Shown: positions 29,424 to 37,872 of the stretch, piece by piece
Layout: the number at the start of each line of letters is the position of its first letter
How positions within the stretch are numbered: the first letter of the stretch is position 1
Assembly: GCF_025847235.1 (NCBI RefSeq)
Contig: NZ_JAOZEW010000002.1
Coordinates: 124,001 to 188,000 of the forward strand
Origin: Flavobacterium shii
Lineage (GTDB): Bacteria; Bacteroidota; Bacteroidia; Flavobacteriales; Flavobacteriaceae
Direction of reading: 5' to 3'
DNA: 64,000 nucleotides
Notes under the pieces: generated by a model
What the model saw: the letters and a program-made list of their open reading frames with translations, nothing else
Told to the model about the DNA's origin: nothing
The model's database searches: none
Made by a program: the position numbers and the translations under genes

Positions 29424-30080
29424 ATGCTTCAACTCAATTTTTCTGGATATAATTTAGAGACCGGAACCGATGAAGCCGGACGTGGTTGCCTTGCAGGCCC
29501 TGTTACCGCTGCAGCCGTAATCTTACCTCCCGACTTCGAAAATAAAATCTTAAACGACAGTAAACAATTATCCGAAAAAGCAAGGGAAAAATTAAAACCT
29601 ATAATAGAGGAACAAGCCATTTCATTTGCCGTTACTCATTTGTATCCAAAAGAAATTGACGAAATAAATATTCTAAATGCCTCAATGAAAGGAATGCAAG
29701 AATGCGTCCTGAAATTGAGCCAGATTCCAGAATTTATTATTGTTGATGGTAACAGACTATTAAATGCAAAACTGGGTTTAAAAAATACGGTAGGTAAGCA
29801 ATTTTCCAAAGAAGAAATCGAATTATTAAAATCCATCCCTAACCAAAGTATCATTAAAGGAGACGCTAAATTCTTAAGTATTGCAGCAGCTTCGGTATTA
29901 GCGAAGACTTATCGAGACGAATATATGAATATGATTCATGAAGAATTCCCGATGTATAACTGGAAAAAAAACAAAGGATATCCAACCAAAGAACATCGCG
30001 AAGCAATCCGTAAATATGGCCCTACCAAATATCACCGAATGACTTTTAGACTATTACCAGATCAATTGGAGTTATTTTGA
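29424..30080 (+). CDS. rnhB: Ribonuclease HII
   Basis: Removes ribonucleotides and RNA primers from RNA-DNA hybrids. The 218 residues include the catalytic [14 protein letters not shown] motif (Asp16, Glu17), a mid-protein IIVDGNRLL (third carboxylate), [21 protein letters not shown], and the C-terminal [24 protein letters not shown]. All key residues are present. The DUF3861 gene follows 77 bases later on the same strand. Confidence 0.96.
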   Translation: MLQLNFSGYNLETGTDEAGRGCLAGPVTAAAVILPPDFENKILNDSKQLSEKAREKLKPIIEEQAISFAVTHLYPKEIDEINILNASMKGMQECVLKLSQIPEFIIVDGNRLLNAKLGLKNTVGKQFSKEEIELLKSIPNQSIIKGDAKFLSIAAASVLAKTYRDEYMNMIHEEFPMYNWKKNKGYPTKEHREAIRKYGPTKYHRMTFRLLPDQLELF

Positions 30081-30157
30081 GAAACTACAAGTAAAGATTC
30101 TATTTGAAATGGGAATTAATACAGAAAAAGACCCGTCTTGGAACAAAAAAAATAGTT

Positions 30158-30454
30158 ATGACAAAACGAACAAATAAATACAAGCTTACTTTGGAGCAAA
30201 TTTCTTTGGCTAAAGAAGATACAATCTTATCTCAACAACCATTAGAACTGGAATTTGAAAATCATGATGAGATCTTTAAAATTATTGAAGTAATTCGGGA
30301 GAAAAATCTATTTGAAGATAAAAATCAAGCCACAGAATTTGCAATTGGACTAAAAATGTTCAGTGAAGTAATGCTTAAAAACAGAAAGCATCCTCTGTTT
30401 GGCGATTTTTTCCCTGTATTTGGAGATTTTATGAAAAAGCTAAAAAGTACTTAA
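30158..30454 (+). CDS. DUF3861 family protein
   Basis: From the ATG at 30158 (MTKRTNKYKLTLEQ) the product has 98 residues, matching DUF3861 proteins. A longer in-frame reading from 30104 lacks family similarity. It is a small soluble protein with an N-terminal basic beta-strand, an acidic middle (LELEFENHDEIFKIIEVIREK) and a conserved helix (ATEFAIGLKMFSEVMLKNRK) ending HPLFGDFFPVFGDFMKKLK. Function is unknown. It is probably co-transcribed with rnhB. Confidence 0.78.
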   Translation: MTKRTNKYKLTLEQISLAKEDTILSQQPLELEFENHDEIFKIIEVIREKNLFEDKNQATEFAIGLKMFSEVMLKNRKHPLFGDFFPVFGDFMKKLKST

Positions 30455-30481
30455 TTAATATCCCAGTAGCCATTAAAATTT

Positions 30482-30523
30482 AAAATAATTGCGACTGCAT
30501 ATAAATCGAGTCGCAATTATTTT
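30482..30523. terminator. Bidirectional terminator between DUF3861 and NmrA-like genes
   Basis: The 15-bp perfect stem aaaataattgcgact/agtcgcaattatttt with a 12-nt loop lies between two convergent genes. Confidence 0.9.
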
Positions 30524-30525
30524 TG

Positions 30526-31404
30526 TTAAAACTTCTCGGCAAATTCTTTTGCGAAAGCTTCTAATTTTACCTGCCCCGTTACTGGAGAATTACTTTTATG
30601 AAAATCATTTGTAATCTTCCCACTGCGCAAACCAGTTCCCATCTCTGTATACAAACCAGCAAATTCTTCTGGCAAACCTGCCTGTATCATTCCTTGTAAA
30701 GACTGCTCATCGGTAAACTCTACCCACGGTAATTCTGGTTTACCTATAGCCGTACCTAAAACTTTTGCAATTTCATTAGCCTTGCGTACATCACTTATAA
30801 TGTAACGTATATTTTTGCCAATCGACGTTTTTTGTAATTCTTCGGCAGCTGCTTCAGCAATATCTACAGGATGTACCAAAGGCATACTAAGATCGGCAGG
30901 ATAATTGGCTCCAATAATCCCAGCACCTTTAATTAAAGGCACATCATTATAGAGATTTGTATAAAAAAATCCTGCGCGAAGAAAAGTAACTGCTACATCA
31001 TCAAGAGCATCATACAAGTTTTCAATGTTATAAAGCCCTGCGATTGGACCATTTCCCACAGGTAAATCGGCACCAATACTACTTAACATTACTACACGCT
31101 TTACTCCCGCCTCGTTAATCGCTGTTGCAAAAGCCTGACCTGCATCAGTCGTATTACGAATTACATTTGAACCTCCCATATTAGGTGGTGTCATTGCAAA
31201 AACAGCATCGGTCCCAGTAAAAGTTTCTTTTAAAAATGCAACATCACTTACCGATCCAATCGCAGCATGTGCACCTAGATCTTCTATAGCCGCTTTCCTA
31301 TTGACATTACTGCTTATAACAGTTACATCATGTCCTGCCGCAATTATTATTTTTGTCAATGGTTTCCCTATGTTCCCTAAAGAACCTGAAATTATAATTT
31401 TCAT
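30526..31404 (-). CDS. NmrA-type NAD(P)-binding oxidoreductase
   Basis: The 292-residue atypical short-chain dehydrogenase starts at the ATG at 31404 (MKIIISGSLGNIGKPLTKII), whose N-terminus is the Rossmann GxxGxxG motif. It continues with VFAMTPPNMGGSNV and VVMLSSIGADLPVGNGPI, typical of NmrA/quinone-oxidoreductase-2-like proteins that lack a clear catalytic Tyr-Lys pair. The frame extends upstream to 31461, but that part overlaps the promoter. It is divergent from an HxlR regulator, a common arrangement in which the regulator controls the reductase. Confidence 0.88.
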   Translation of the reverse strand: MKIIISGSLGNIGKPLTKIIIAAGHDVTVISSNVNRKAAIEDLGAHAAIGSVSDVAFLKETFTGTDAVFAMTPPNMGGSNVIRNTTDAGQAFATAINEAGVKRVVMLSSIGADLPVGNGPIAGLYNIENLYDALDDVAVTFLRAGFFYTNLYNDVPLIKGAGIIGANYPADLSMPLVHPVDIAEAAAEELQKTSIGKNIRYIISDVRKANEIAKVLGTAIGKPELPWVEFTDEQSLQGMIQAGLPEEFAGLYTEMGTGLRSGKITNDFHKSNSPVTGQVKLEAFAKEFAEKF

Positions 31405-31430
31405 CTTAAATTCTTTTTTATTTATAATAA

Positions 31431-31468
31431 CAAAGGTATATTTGTACTTACTTTTACACAAGTACTTA
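31431..31468. promoter_or_regulatory. Divergent overlapping promoters and candidate HxlR operator
   Basis: Minus-strand TACCTTTG (31431-31438) and plus-strand TATATTTG (31437-31444) are exact TAnnTTTG boxes sharing two bases, one for each divergent gene. Immediately beyond is an inverted repeat gtactt-N10-aagtac (also a gtacttac direct repeat) that could be the HxlR binding site. Confidence 0.6.
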
Positions 31469-31484
31469 CCCTAAAGTATGTATC

Positions 31485-31853
31485 ATGACAGCAATCAAAG
31501 AATCATCGACTATACAGGAAAATAAACAATATGCATTAGATAAATGCCCAGTAACTTATGTGATGGAAAAAATAGGAGGATACTGGAAACCTATTATTAT
31601 TTACCATTTGTCGACAGGTAATAAACGTTATAGCGAATTAAAGAGAGCTATTCCTGCGATAACAGAGAAAATGCTTATCCAGCACTTAAAACAATTAGAA
31701 GCAGACAATCTGGTTATTAGAGAGGCAAAACCTATTGTCCCTCCTTTTGTTACTTATAGCCTTAGTGATGCCGGAAATGGGTTGTTGCCTGTCATCGAGG
31801 CAATGGCTGCGTGGACATTTAAAGAAAAAGATGGGATTTTTAAAACAAAATAA
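31485..31853 (+). CDS. HxlR family transcriptional regulator
   Basis: The 122-residue winged-helix regulator has the HxlR hallmarks: Cys at the start of the core (KCPVTYVMEKIGGYWKPIII), then RYSELKRAIPAITEKMLIQH (recognition helix) and QLEADNLVIREAKPIVPPFV with YSLSDAGNGLLPVIEAMAAW. Many HxlR proteins sense aldehydes, quinones or thiol oxidation through that Cys. It probably controls the adjacent reductase through the shared promoter region. Confidence 0.93.
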   Translation: MTAIKESSTIQENKQYALDKCPVTYVMEKIGGYWKPIIIYHLSTGNKRYSELKRAIPAITEKMLIQHLKQLEADNLVIREAKPIVPPFVTYSLSDAGNGLLPVIEAMAAWTFKEKDGIFKTK

Positions 31854-31868
31854 GAAAACCATTTACCT

Positions 31869-31908
31869 TAATATCGGATAGTAAATTTTTTAACATTATC
31901 CGATATTA
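31869..31908. repeat. 12-bp palindrome after the HxlR gene
   Basis: The perfect stem taatatcggata/tatccgatatta with a 16-nt loop lies 15 bases after the HxlR stop. It lacks a T-run on the plus strand, so it may be a weak terminator or a protein-binding palindrome. Confidence 0.55.
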
Positions 31909-31950
31909 AAAAATTTATCTTTCTTATTGAACAGCCAATTTTCAAAATGA

Positions 31951-31990
31951 ACTTTTCAACAAAGTAAATTTGGACTTTTCAACAAAGTAA
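31951..31990 (+). promoter_or_regulatory. Tandem 17-bp direct repeat, candidate AraC operator
   Basis: ACTTTTCAACAAAGTAA occurs twice exactly (31951-31967 and 31974-31990), with 23-bp periodicity, about two helical turns. The copies lie 47-86 bases before an operon whose last gene encodes an AraC-type regulator. AraC/XylS proteins bind tandem direct half-sites of about this size. A box one mismatch off the -7 consensus, CAATTTTG, follows at 32008-32015. Confidence 0.65.
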
Positions 31991-32036
31991 GACTGTTTTT
32001 TTTCTCGCAATTTTGTACGATCAATTTAGATAGTTT

Positions 32037-33080
32037 ATGGAAGATTCAAATAAAATAGTGTTGGTAACCGGAGGTTCTGGATTTGTTGGAATTCATTGTG
32101 TCCTGCAATTATTACAAAAAGGTTATTCTGTAAGAACAACAATTCCTTCTGTAGTAAGAAAAGACCAAGTTATAGCAATGCTAAAAAAAGGTGGCATCAC
32201 CAATTTTGACAATTTATCATTTATTGTTACAGATTTAACTTCAGATCAAAATTGGGATGAAGCTGTAAAAGATTGCTACTATATTCTACATGTTGTATCT
32301 CCTATTTTTTTAAGAGTGCCAAAACATGAAGACGGAATCATTAAACCTGCTGTTGAAGGAACTTTACGCGTACTAAAAGCGGCAAGAAATGCAGGAGTTA
32401 AGCGCGTAGTAATGACTTCAAATTTTAGTGCTGTTGGCTATAGCCACAAAGACAAAACCACTTTGATTACAGAAGCGGATTGGACAGATCCAAACGAAAA
32501 AGGGCTTTCTATCTTTAATAAATCAAAAGTTTTGGCAGAGAAAGCCGCTTGGGATTTTATAGAAAAAGAAGGTGGTACATTAGAACTATCCGTAATTAAC
32601 CCAATGGGGATTTTTGGCCCATCACTAAACCCTATTTTATCAAGTGGTTTTCAATTATTTAAAGGACTAATCGACGGCTCCGCAAAATCCATTCCCAATA
32701 TTAATTTCTACATTGTAGATGTACGTGATCTCGCAGACCTACATATTAGAGCAATGACAAATCCTGCTGCAAATGGACAACGGTTTTTAGCATTGGGAGG
32801 AGAAAATATTTCCTTATTAGAGATATCGAAACTACTTAAAATAAAAATGCCTGAAGTCACAAAACATGCTACTTCTAAAACACGACCTGACTGGATAGTC
32901 CATCTTAAGGCCTTATTTAATGAGCGGGAAAAGACCATAGCTTCATTGGTAGGAGTTTATCATAATGCAAGTAACGAAAAAGCAAAAAAATTATTAGGAT
33001 GGAATCCTAGAAGTAACGAAGAAGCAATATTAGCGACTACAAAAAGCATTCTTGAATTTGGTCACTTAAAAACAAATTAA
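32037..33080 (+). CDS. NAD-dependent epimerase/dehydratase (dihydroflavonol reductase-like)
   Basis: The 347-residue extended short-chain dehydrogenase has the N-terminal GGSGFVGIHCVLQLLQKGY Rossmann motif, YILHVVSPIFLRVP, and the RVVMTSNFSAVGY region. The usual catalytic YxxxK appears altered to FNKSK in NEKGLSIFNKSKVLAEKAAW, so Tyr is replaced by Phe, which is notable. These proteins reduce aldehydes or ketones, or anthocyanidin-like substrates; the substrate is unknown. It is the first gene of a three-gene operon with an MBL hydrolase and an AraC regulator. Confidence 0.85.
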   Translation: MEDSNKIVLVTGGSGFVGIHCVLQLLQKGYSVRTTIPSVVRKDQVIAMLKKGGITNFDNLSFIVTDLTSDQNWDEAVKDCYYILHVVSPIFLRVPKHEDGIIKPAVEGTLRVLKAARNAGVKRVVMTSNFSAVGYSHKDKTTLITEADWTDPNEKGLSIFNKSKVLAEKAAWDFIEKEGGTLELSVINPMGIFGPSLNPILSSGFQLFKGLIDGSAKSIPNINFYIVDVRDLADLHIRAMTNPAANGQRFLALGGENISLLEISKLLKIKMPEVTKHATSKTRPDWIVHLKALFNEREKTIASLVGVYHNASNEKAKKLLGWNPRSNEEAILATTKSILEFGHLKTN

Positions 33081-33096
33081 TAGTTGAATAAATCGC

Positions 33097-34227
33097 ATGA
33101 AACGGTTTTTAAAAATTACAAAAAGAATTATGATTATAGTAATAAGTATTCTGGCAGTATTAACGTTGATTACGTTTTTATATATGATGCATCCAAAATT
33201 TGGAAAAGCACCCGAAGGCAATCGTTTAGAATTAATAAAAACCTCGGCAAATTATAGCCATGGTAAGTTCCAAAATACACATGACACCCCCACTCTTACA
33301 AAAGGATATAGTTTTGGAGGTATTCTCTATGACCAATTATTTGGAAATCATCCCCGACGAGAGCCTGTTGACTCTATCCCATCTATAAAGACCGATTTAC
33401 ATAATCTCCCTCCAAATGCCGATGTATTGATTTGGTTTGGACACTCCTCATATTTCATGCAAATAGATGGAAAACGTTTTCTTGTAGATCCAGTATTTAG
33501 TGGCAATGCTTCGCCATTACCAGGAACAGTAAGTTCTTTTAAAGGTGCAAATGGTTATACAGTTGCTGATTTGCCTACAATTGATTATTTATTCATAAGT
33601 CACGACCATTACGATCACCTAGATTACGAAACCATAATTGCTTTAAAGTCTAAAGTAAAAAAAGTAATTTGTGGTCTTGGAGTTGGAGGTCATTTTGAAC
33701 GATGGGGATATCCTACAGACAAAATAATCGAAAAAGATTGGAATGAAACCATTGTTTTAGAAGATGGATTCAAAGTATATACAACTCCTGCAAGACATTT
33801 TTCGGGAAGAGGTTTTTCCAAAAACAATACTTTATGGTTGTCTTATGTTCTGCAAACACCAAGCATCAAAATATATATTGGAGGCGATAGCGGTTATGAC
33901 AGTCATTTTGCAAAAATTGGAGAACAATACGGCCCAATAGATTTTGCGATTCTGGAAAATGGACAATATAATCTGGCTTGGGAAGCAATTCATATGTTAC
34001 CGGAACAGGTATTAAAAGCTGCACAAGACTTAAAAACCAAGAAACTTTTTCCTGTACATTCTTCAAAATTCAAATTGGCAATGCATGCGTGGGATGAACC
34101 ATTAAGCAAATTATCAGAACTTAGTAAAACAGCTAATCTACCATTGGTGACTCCTATGATAGGTGAAATTGTAAATCTAAATGATGATACACAAGTTTTT
34201 AAAGAATGGTGGAAAGACGTAAATTAG
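33097..34227 (+). CDS. MBL-fold metallo-hydrolase, membrane-anchored
   Basis: The 376-residue protein has an N-terminal transmembrane anchor (about 10-30, IMIIVISILAVLTLITFLYM) and a metallo-beta-lactamase-fold domain with IWFGHSSYFMQIDGKRFLVDP, the metal motif SHDHYDHLDYETI, YIGGDSGYDSHF and a late His (FPVHSSKF). This arrangement resembles the UlaG/NAPE-phospholipase-D-like subfamily acting on lactones or phosphodiesters at the membrane. It starts 16 bases after the epimerase gene and 22 bases before the AraC gene. The substrate is unknown. Confidence 0.88.
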   Translation: MKRFLKITKRIMIIVISILAVLTLITFLYMMHPKFGKAPEGNRLELIKTSANYSHGKFQNTHDTPTLTKGYSFGGILYDQLFGNHPRREPVDSIPSIKTDLHNLPPNADVLIWFGHSSYFMQIDGKRFLVDPVFSGNASPLPGTVSSFKGANGYTVADLPTIDYLFISHDHYDHLDYETIIALKSKVKKVICGLGVGGHFERWGYPTDKIIEKDWNETIVLEDGFKVYTTPARHFSGRGFSKNNTLWLSYVLQTPSIKIYIGGDSGYDSHFAKIGEQYGPIDFAILENGQYNLAWEAIHMLPEQVLKAAQDLKTKKLFPVHSSKFKLAMHAWDEPLSKLSELSKTANLPLVTPMIGEIVNLNDDTQVFKEWWKDVN

Positions 34228-34249
34228 CATTCGATTAATCAAAAATAAG

Positions 34250-35044
34250 ATGAAAATTTCAGAAATAAAATCATGTTATATTGGTCCCGAAATTTCTCCT
34301 GAACAATTTATTCCAGAACATTTCTTTTTATATCTGGCTGTGGGTGAAATTGAAGGACATGACGGACACAAGATGCATTTCCTTAAAGCAGGCGATTATT
34401 GCATTGTGAGAAAAAATCATTTGGCAAAATACAATAAACAGAAATACAATGGAAAGCTTGAAAAAGTTGTAGTTGTTTTTGATGAAGATTTTCTTGCCGA
34501 ATTTAAGAAAAATCACAACATCATAAATGTAAAATCGGACTCTAAAAGCTCATTCTTCTTACTTGAAAAAGATGCTTTAGTACCCAATTTTATAAATTCC
34601 CTGATGCCATACTACAACGAGGGCGGTACCATAGACGAAACGTTTTCCAAAGTAAAAAGAGAAGAACTTCTATTGATATTATTACAAACCAATCCCGAAA
34701 TTTCCAGTGTGTTATTTGACCATAGTATTCCCGAAAAATTAGACTTAGAGGCGTTTGTATATCGAAATTATAAGTTTAATGTAAGCCTGGAAAGATTGGC
34801 ATACCTAACAGGCAGAAGTCTATCGTCTTTTAAAAGAGATTTCAAAAAGATTTTTAATGACACTCCTAATCATTGGTTAATGCAGAAAAGATTGCAGGAA
34901 GCTCATTTCCAAATTGAAAAAGAAAGAAAAAAACCATCCGATATTTATCTTGATTTGGGCTTTGAAAATATTTCTCATTTTTCATTTGCCTTCAAAAAAC
35001 AATTTGGATACAATCCAACAAGCCTGATAAAAGAACATTTGTAA
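34250..35044 (+). CDS. AraC family transcriptional regulator
   Basis: The 264-residue regulator has an N-terminal cupin-like sensing domain (LYLAVGEIEGHDGHKMHFLKAGDYCIV) and a C-terminal double helix-turn-helix (about 165-264: KFNVSLERLAYLTGRSLSSFKRDFKKIF; DIYLDLGFENISHFSFAFKKQFGYNP). It is the last gene of the epimerase-MBL-AraC operon and probably activates it through the direct repeats upstream of the first gene. Confidence 0.92.
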   Translation: MKISEIKSCYIGPEISPEQFIPEHFFLYLAVGEIEGHDGHKMHFLKAGDYCIVRKNHLAKYNKQKYNGKLEKVVVVFDEDFLAEFKKNHNIINVKSDSKSSFFLLEKDALVPNFINSLMPYYNEGGTIDETFSKVKREELLLILLQTNPEISSVLFDHSIPEKLDLEAFVYRNYKFNVSLERLAYLTGRSLSSFKRDFKKIFNDTPNHWLMQKRLQEAHFQIEKERKKPSDIYLDLGFENISHFSFAFKKQFGYNPTSLIKEHL

Positions 35045-35212
35045 GTCATGACAATGAAAAAATAATAAATGGTATTACTTTTTTTTGGCTGTAAATTGCA
35101 CAAATTAATCCAGACATAAAAAACTAAAAACAAATAAATTAAACTAATTAAAAATATTTTTTTCAACCTCTATTATCTGCGTTCCTTTTTAAAACTCTAA
35201 CCAGATATTATT

Positions 35213-35911
35213 CTAAATAAATTCAGCTTCAAATAATTCAGCCATATGTTTTAAGATTTTAGCTTTTACCTCGGCTTCGTCTACTCTATCTACACCAAGT
35301 TCTACCTGAAGTGAGGTAACGGCTTTTCCGCGAATTCCACACGGAATAATATTATCAAAATAACCTAAATCGGCATTTACATTTAAAGCAAATCCGTGCA
35401 TCGTTACCCAGCGCGAAGCACGTACTCCAAGTGCACAAATTTTGCGGGCAAACGGTGTTCCTACGCCTAACCAGACACCAGTTTCACCTTCGCTTCGACC
35501 ACATTCTAATCCGTATTCTTTAAGAGTAAGAATGATAGACTCCTCGAGGAAACGTAAGTATTTATGAATATCGGTGAAGAAATTTTCTAGATCCAGAAGA
35601 GGATACCCTACAATTTGTCCAGGGCCATGATACGTAATATCACCGCCGCGATTTATTTTATAAAAAGTAGCTCCTTTGGCTTCTAGTTGCTTTTCGGACA
35701 AAAGTAAATTGCTCAAATCGCCACTTTTACCCAAAGTATATACATGTGGATGCTCTACAAAAATGAAATAATTAGGAGTTGGCAAATCAAGTTCTTCTCT
35801 CCTGTTTTTAATTTTTAAGTCAACAATAGCTGCAAATAATTGTTCCTGATATTCCCAAGTCGATTTATAATCTTTCTGACCTAAATCTAGAAGTTGGATT
35901 TTTTTGTTCAT
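35213..35911 (-). CDS. lipB: Octanoyl-[acyl-carrier protein]-protein transferase LipB
   Basis: Transfers octanoate from ACP to lipoyl domains in lipoate synthesis. From the ATG at 35911 (MNKKIQLLDLGQKDY) it has 232 residues; the in-frame codon at 35926 is TTG and would overlap the upstream gene. Conserved elements are RGGDITYHGPGQIVGYPLLD, the catalytic Lys region ARKICALGVRASRWVTMHG with GFALNV, and IIPCGI with the catalytic Cys. It lies 4 bases after a lipoprotein gene and is probably co-transcribed with it. Confidence 0.96.
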   Translation of the reverse strand: MNKKIQLLDLGQKDYKSTWEYQEQLFAAIVDLKIKNRREELDLPTPNYFIFVEHPHVYTLGKSGDLSNLLLSEKQLEAKGATFYKINRGGDITYHGPGQIVGYPLLDLENFFTDIHKYLRFLEESIILTLKEYGLECGRSEGETGVWLGVGTPFARKICALGVRASRWVTMHGFALNVNADLGYFDNIIPCGIRGKAVTSLQVELGVDRVDEAEVKAKILKHMAELFEAEFI

Positions 35912-35915
35912 TGTA

Positions 35916-36668
35916 TTATTTTTCAAACTCTACCTCAAGTCCCATTTTAGTTGGATTTTCCATATAATCTGTAAATGGATATTGTATCGTTATTGTTTTT
36001 CTGTCTTCGCTAAACATAGCATCTGCATTAGAAACTTTCTTTACTTTTTTAGGAAAACGATATTTTATAATATAAGTCGAAGAAGCAAAAATCATTTTAT
36101 ACATTCCTAATGAATCTTCTACAGGTTTATTAGTTTCTTTTGAATTTAAGGTAACCTTACGATTAAACTTTTTTCCATCGTAGCTAAAACTTACTGTACT
36201 ATTATTACTAAAATCCCCATCAAAAGGCATCTTGTTATCTGGAGATTTACTCTTTTCGATATTCTGAAGCGTACTCATGGTTTTCATCATATCCTGCAAT
36301 TCACTTACGCTTTTAAAATTCGTTTTTAAATCAAGTAAAAGTTGCTTTTGTTCTACATTCATTTTCATATGAACTACAAAATTTTCTAGTTTTTCTAATT
36401 CTTTTTTCGCTTCGGGAGAAAGTTTTGCAATACTATCTTTCTTGTTCTTGAACATTTCTTTGAATGCAAAAGTAGAATCTATACTTTTTGTTGCATCACC
36501 AACCTCGTTTCCTAGTTGCTGCCCTGCCATTGCCATAAGTGCAGAACCATCCATATCTAACGAAAATTTACCAGACCCATTATCTGTAACATCAATATTT
36601 TCTGTAAAAGTGCAACTTGTTAATGTCGCTATTAAAAGGGAAAGACTAAAGAATTTGATTAATTTCAT
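35916..36668 (-). CDS. Lipoprotein of unknown function, paralogue of the next gene
   Basis: The 250-residue protein has a lipoprotein signal peptide (FSLSLLIATLTSC, Cys19). Its mature start ENIDVTDNGSGKFSLDMD and its end KYRFPKKVKKVSNADAMFSE, EDRKTITIQYPFTDYMENP match the neighbouring 36762-37490 product, so the two are tandem paralogues. The middle is helical and Lys-rich. A promoter-like TATCTTTG on the minus strand is at 36689-36696. I do not recognise a function. Confidence 0.82.
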   Translation of the reverse strand: MKLIKFFSLSLLIATLTSCTFTENIDVTDNGSGKFSLDMDGSALMAMAGQQLGNEVGDATKSIDSTFAFKEMFKNKKDSIAKLSPEAKKELEKLENFVVHMKMNVEQKQLLLDLKTNFKSVSELQDMMKTMSTLQNIEKSKSPDNKMPFDGDFSNNSTVSFSYDGKKFNRKVTLNSKETNKPVEDSLGMYKMIFASSTYIIKYRFPKKVKKVSNADAMFSEDRKTITIQYPFTDYMENPTKMGLEVEFEK

Positions 36669-36688
36669 GTGTAGATTATATTTTTTCT

Positions 36689-36696
36689 CAAAGATA
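36689..36696 (-). promoter_or_regulatory. Promoter -7 box for the lipoprotein-lipB pair
   Basis: Minus-strand TATCTTTG (caaagata on plus) matches TAnnTTTG exactly, 20 bases before the lipoprotein ATG. Confidence 0.6.
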
Positions 36697-36761
36697 CGAA
36701 GTCTATTTAAAAAAATAGCTGCAAAGGTAGTAAGATGTAAAGTCCCTATGCATCAAGATTT

Positions 36762-37490
36762 CTATTCTAAAACAACTTCTAGATTTGTACTTTCAGGATT
36801 CATTAAACAATCAGAAAGCAGGAATGTAAGTGTTACTGATTTCTTGTCTGAGCTAAGAATTGCTGCTGAATTAGAAACCAACTTTATCTTACGAGGAAAA
36901 TTATATTTGAGCGTATAAGTTTGCGTGAAATTCAGGATGTTGAATTTAGATTTAAAATGATCCATTTGTCTTTTATTCTTCTCAATTTCAGCTTCATTAA
37001 TAACCTTTACCGCTCTTTTAAAAATAGCTCCATCAAAACTATATTTTATATCAAAAAAATGACTTTCTGCCGTAAGTGCATAATTGTTTTCAAGATCATT
37101 TGCATAATCTTCGGTATTATATAAGTTAGGAACAGCATCTATTTTGGTAAAAGAAAATGTAATAATAGTTTTAAATTCCTTATCAAAAGAACTCATTCTT
37201 GCATTCACTTTTGCATTGGCATATTTCTGGAACAACTGCTGTTCTGGTCGTGTATATTTTAAAAACGTTTCGTTATATTTTGTAATAAAATCTCGAAAAA
37301 CATAGGTGGTATCTTGAAACTTTTCTTCTTTGGAATATTTTTCTCCCATCAAAAGCATATAACTATGTTCGTCTCTAAACTGTATTGTTTCGATAGTTCC
37401 GCTACCGTCTTCGTTTAAATGTATTGTTTCGGTAACTTGACAGCTTGTAAAAAATATTGCGAGTAAAAGGAAGGAGAAATAATTTTTCAT
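36762..37490 (-). CDS. Lipoprotein of unknown function, paralogue of the previous gene
   Basis: The 242-residue lipoprotein has signal FSFLLLAIFFTSC (Cys17) followed by QVTETIHLNEDGSGTIETIQ, the same TExI-x2-xxDGSG motif as its neighbour. Its C-terminal KYNFPRKIKLVSNSAAILSS and SVTLTFLLSDCLMNP parallel the neighbour almost position by position. Roughly 93 bases separate it from the promoter-bearing second copy. A duplication is clear; function is unknown. Confidence 0.82.
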   Translation of the reverse strand: MKNYFSFLLLAIFFTSCQVTETIHLNEDGSGTIETIQFRDEHSYMLLMGEKYSKEEKFQDTTYVFRDFITKYNETFLKYTRPEQQLFQKYANAKVNARMSSFDKEFKTIITFSFTKIDAVPNLYNTEDYANDLENNYALTAESHFFDIKYSFDGAIFKRAVKVINEAEIEKNKRQMDHFKSKFNILNFTQTYTLKYNFPRKIKLVSNSAAILSSDKKSVTLTFLLSDCLMNPESTNLEVVLE

Positions 37491-37872
37491 TTAAAAGGCT
37501 TAGAATTTAAAATGCTAATGTAAACAAGTTTTGTAAGAAAAAGTTATCTCGCAAAGTTTCACAAAGAAAGCCACAAAGAATCACAAAGTTTTTATTTCAC
37601 GCTGATTTGAAAGATTTCAGCTGATTTAATCATACACACGTTGTCCTCCTGAGGCGGAGTCGAAGGATTACTCGTTATTAAACCAATTACTTCTAGAGAC
37701 GACGCATGTTTTACACACAACCCGAGTCTTTGTTTCTTTGTCCCTCTGTTCCTTTGTTCCTAAGAGAAGAGAATTGAAATACAATAAATTGCTGCTACAA
37801 AAAATCTAAAACCTGCATTCTAAAATCTACATTCTTTTCTTTATCTTTGCACTCTTATAAAAAAAGCGCAAA
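37491..37872. other. 382-base intergenic region with a dispersed-repeat fragment
   Basis: It holds cacaaag-type short repeats (37555-37592), the motif ctgaggcggagtcgaag (37651-37667) that nearly matches the reverse complement of cttcgactccgctcag at 62365-62380, and the lysS promoter at its right end. I see no gene. Confidence 0.55.
37842..37849 (+). promoter_or_regulatory. Promoter -7 box for lysS
   Basis: TATCTTTG matches TAnnTTTG exactly, 23 bases before the lysS ATG. Confidence 0.7.

Noticed and set aside
36442..36918. 158-codon plus-strand frame spanning both lipoprotein genes
   Set aside because: It overlaps two genes with clear lipoprotein signals and mutual similarity; its own sequence has no recognisable features.
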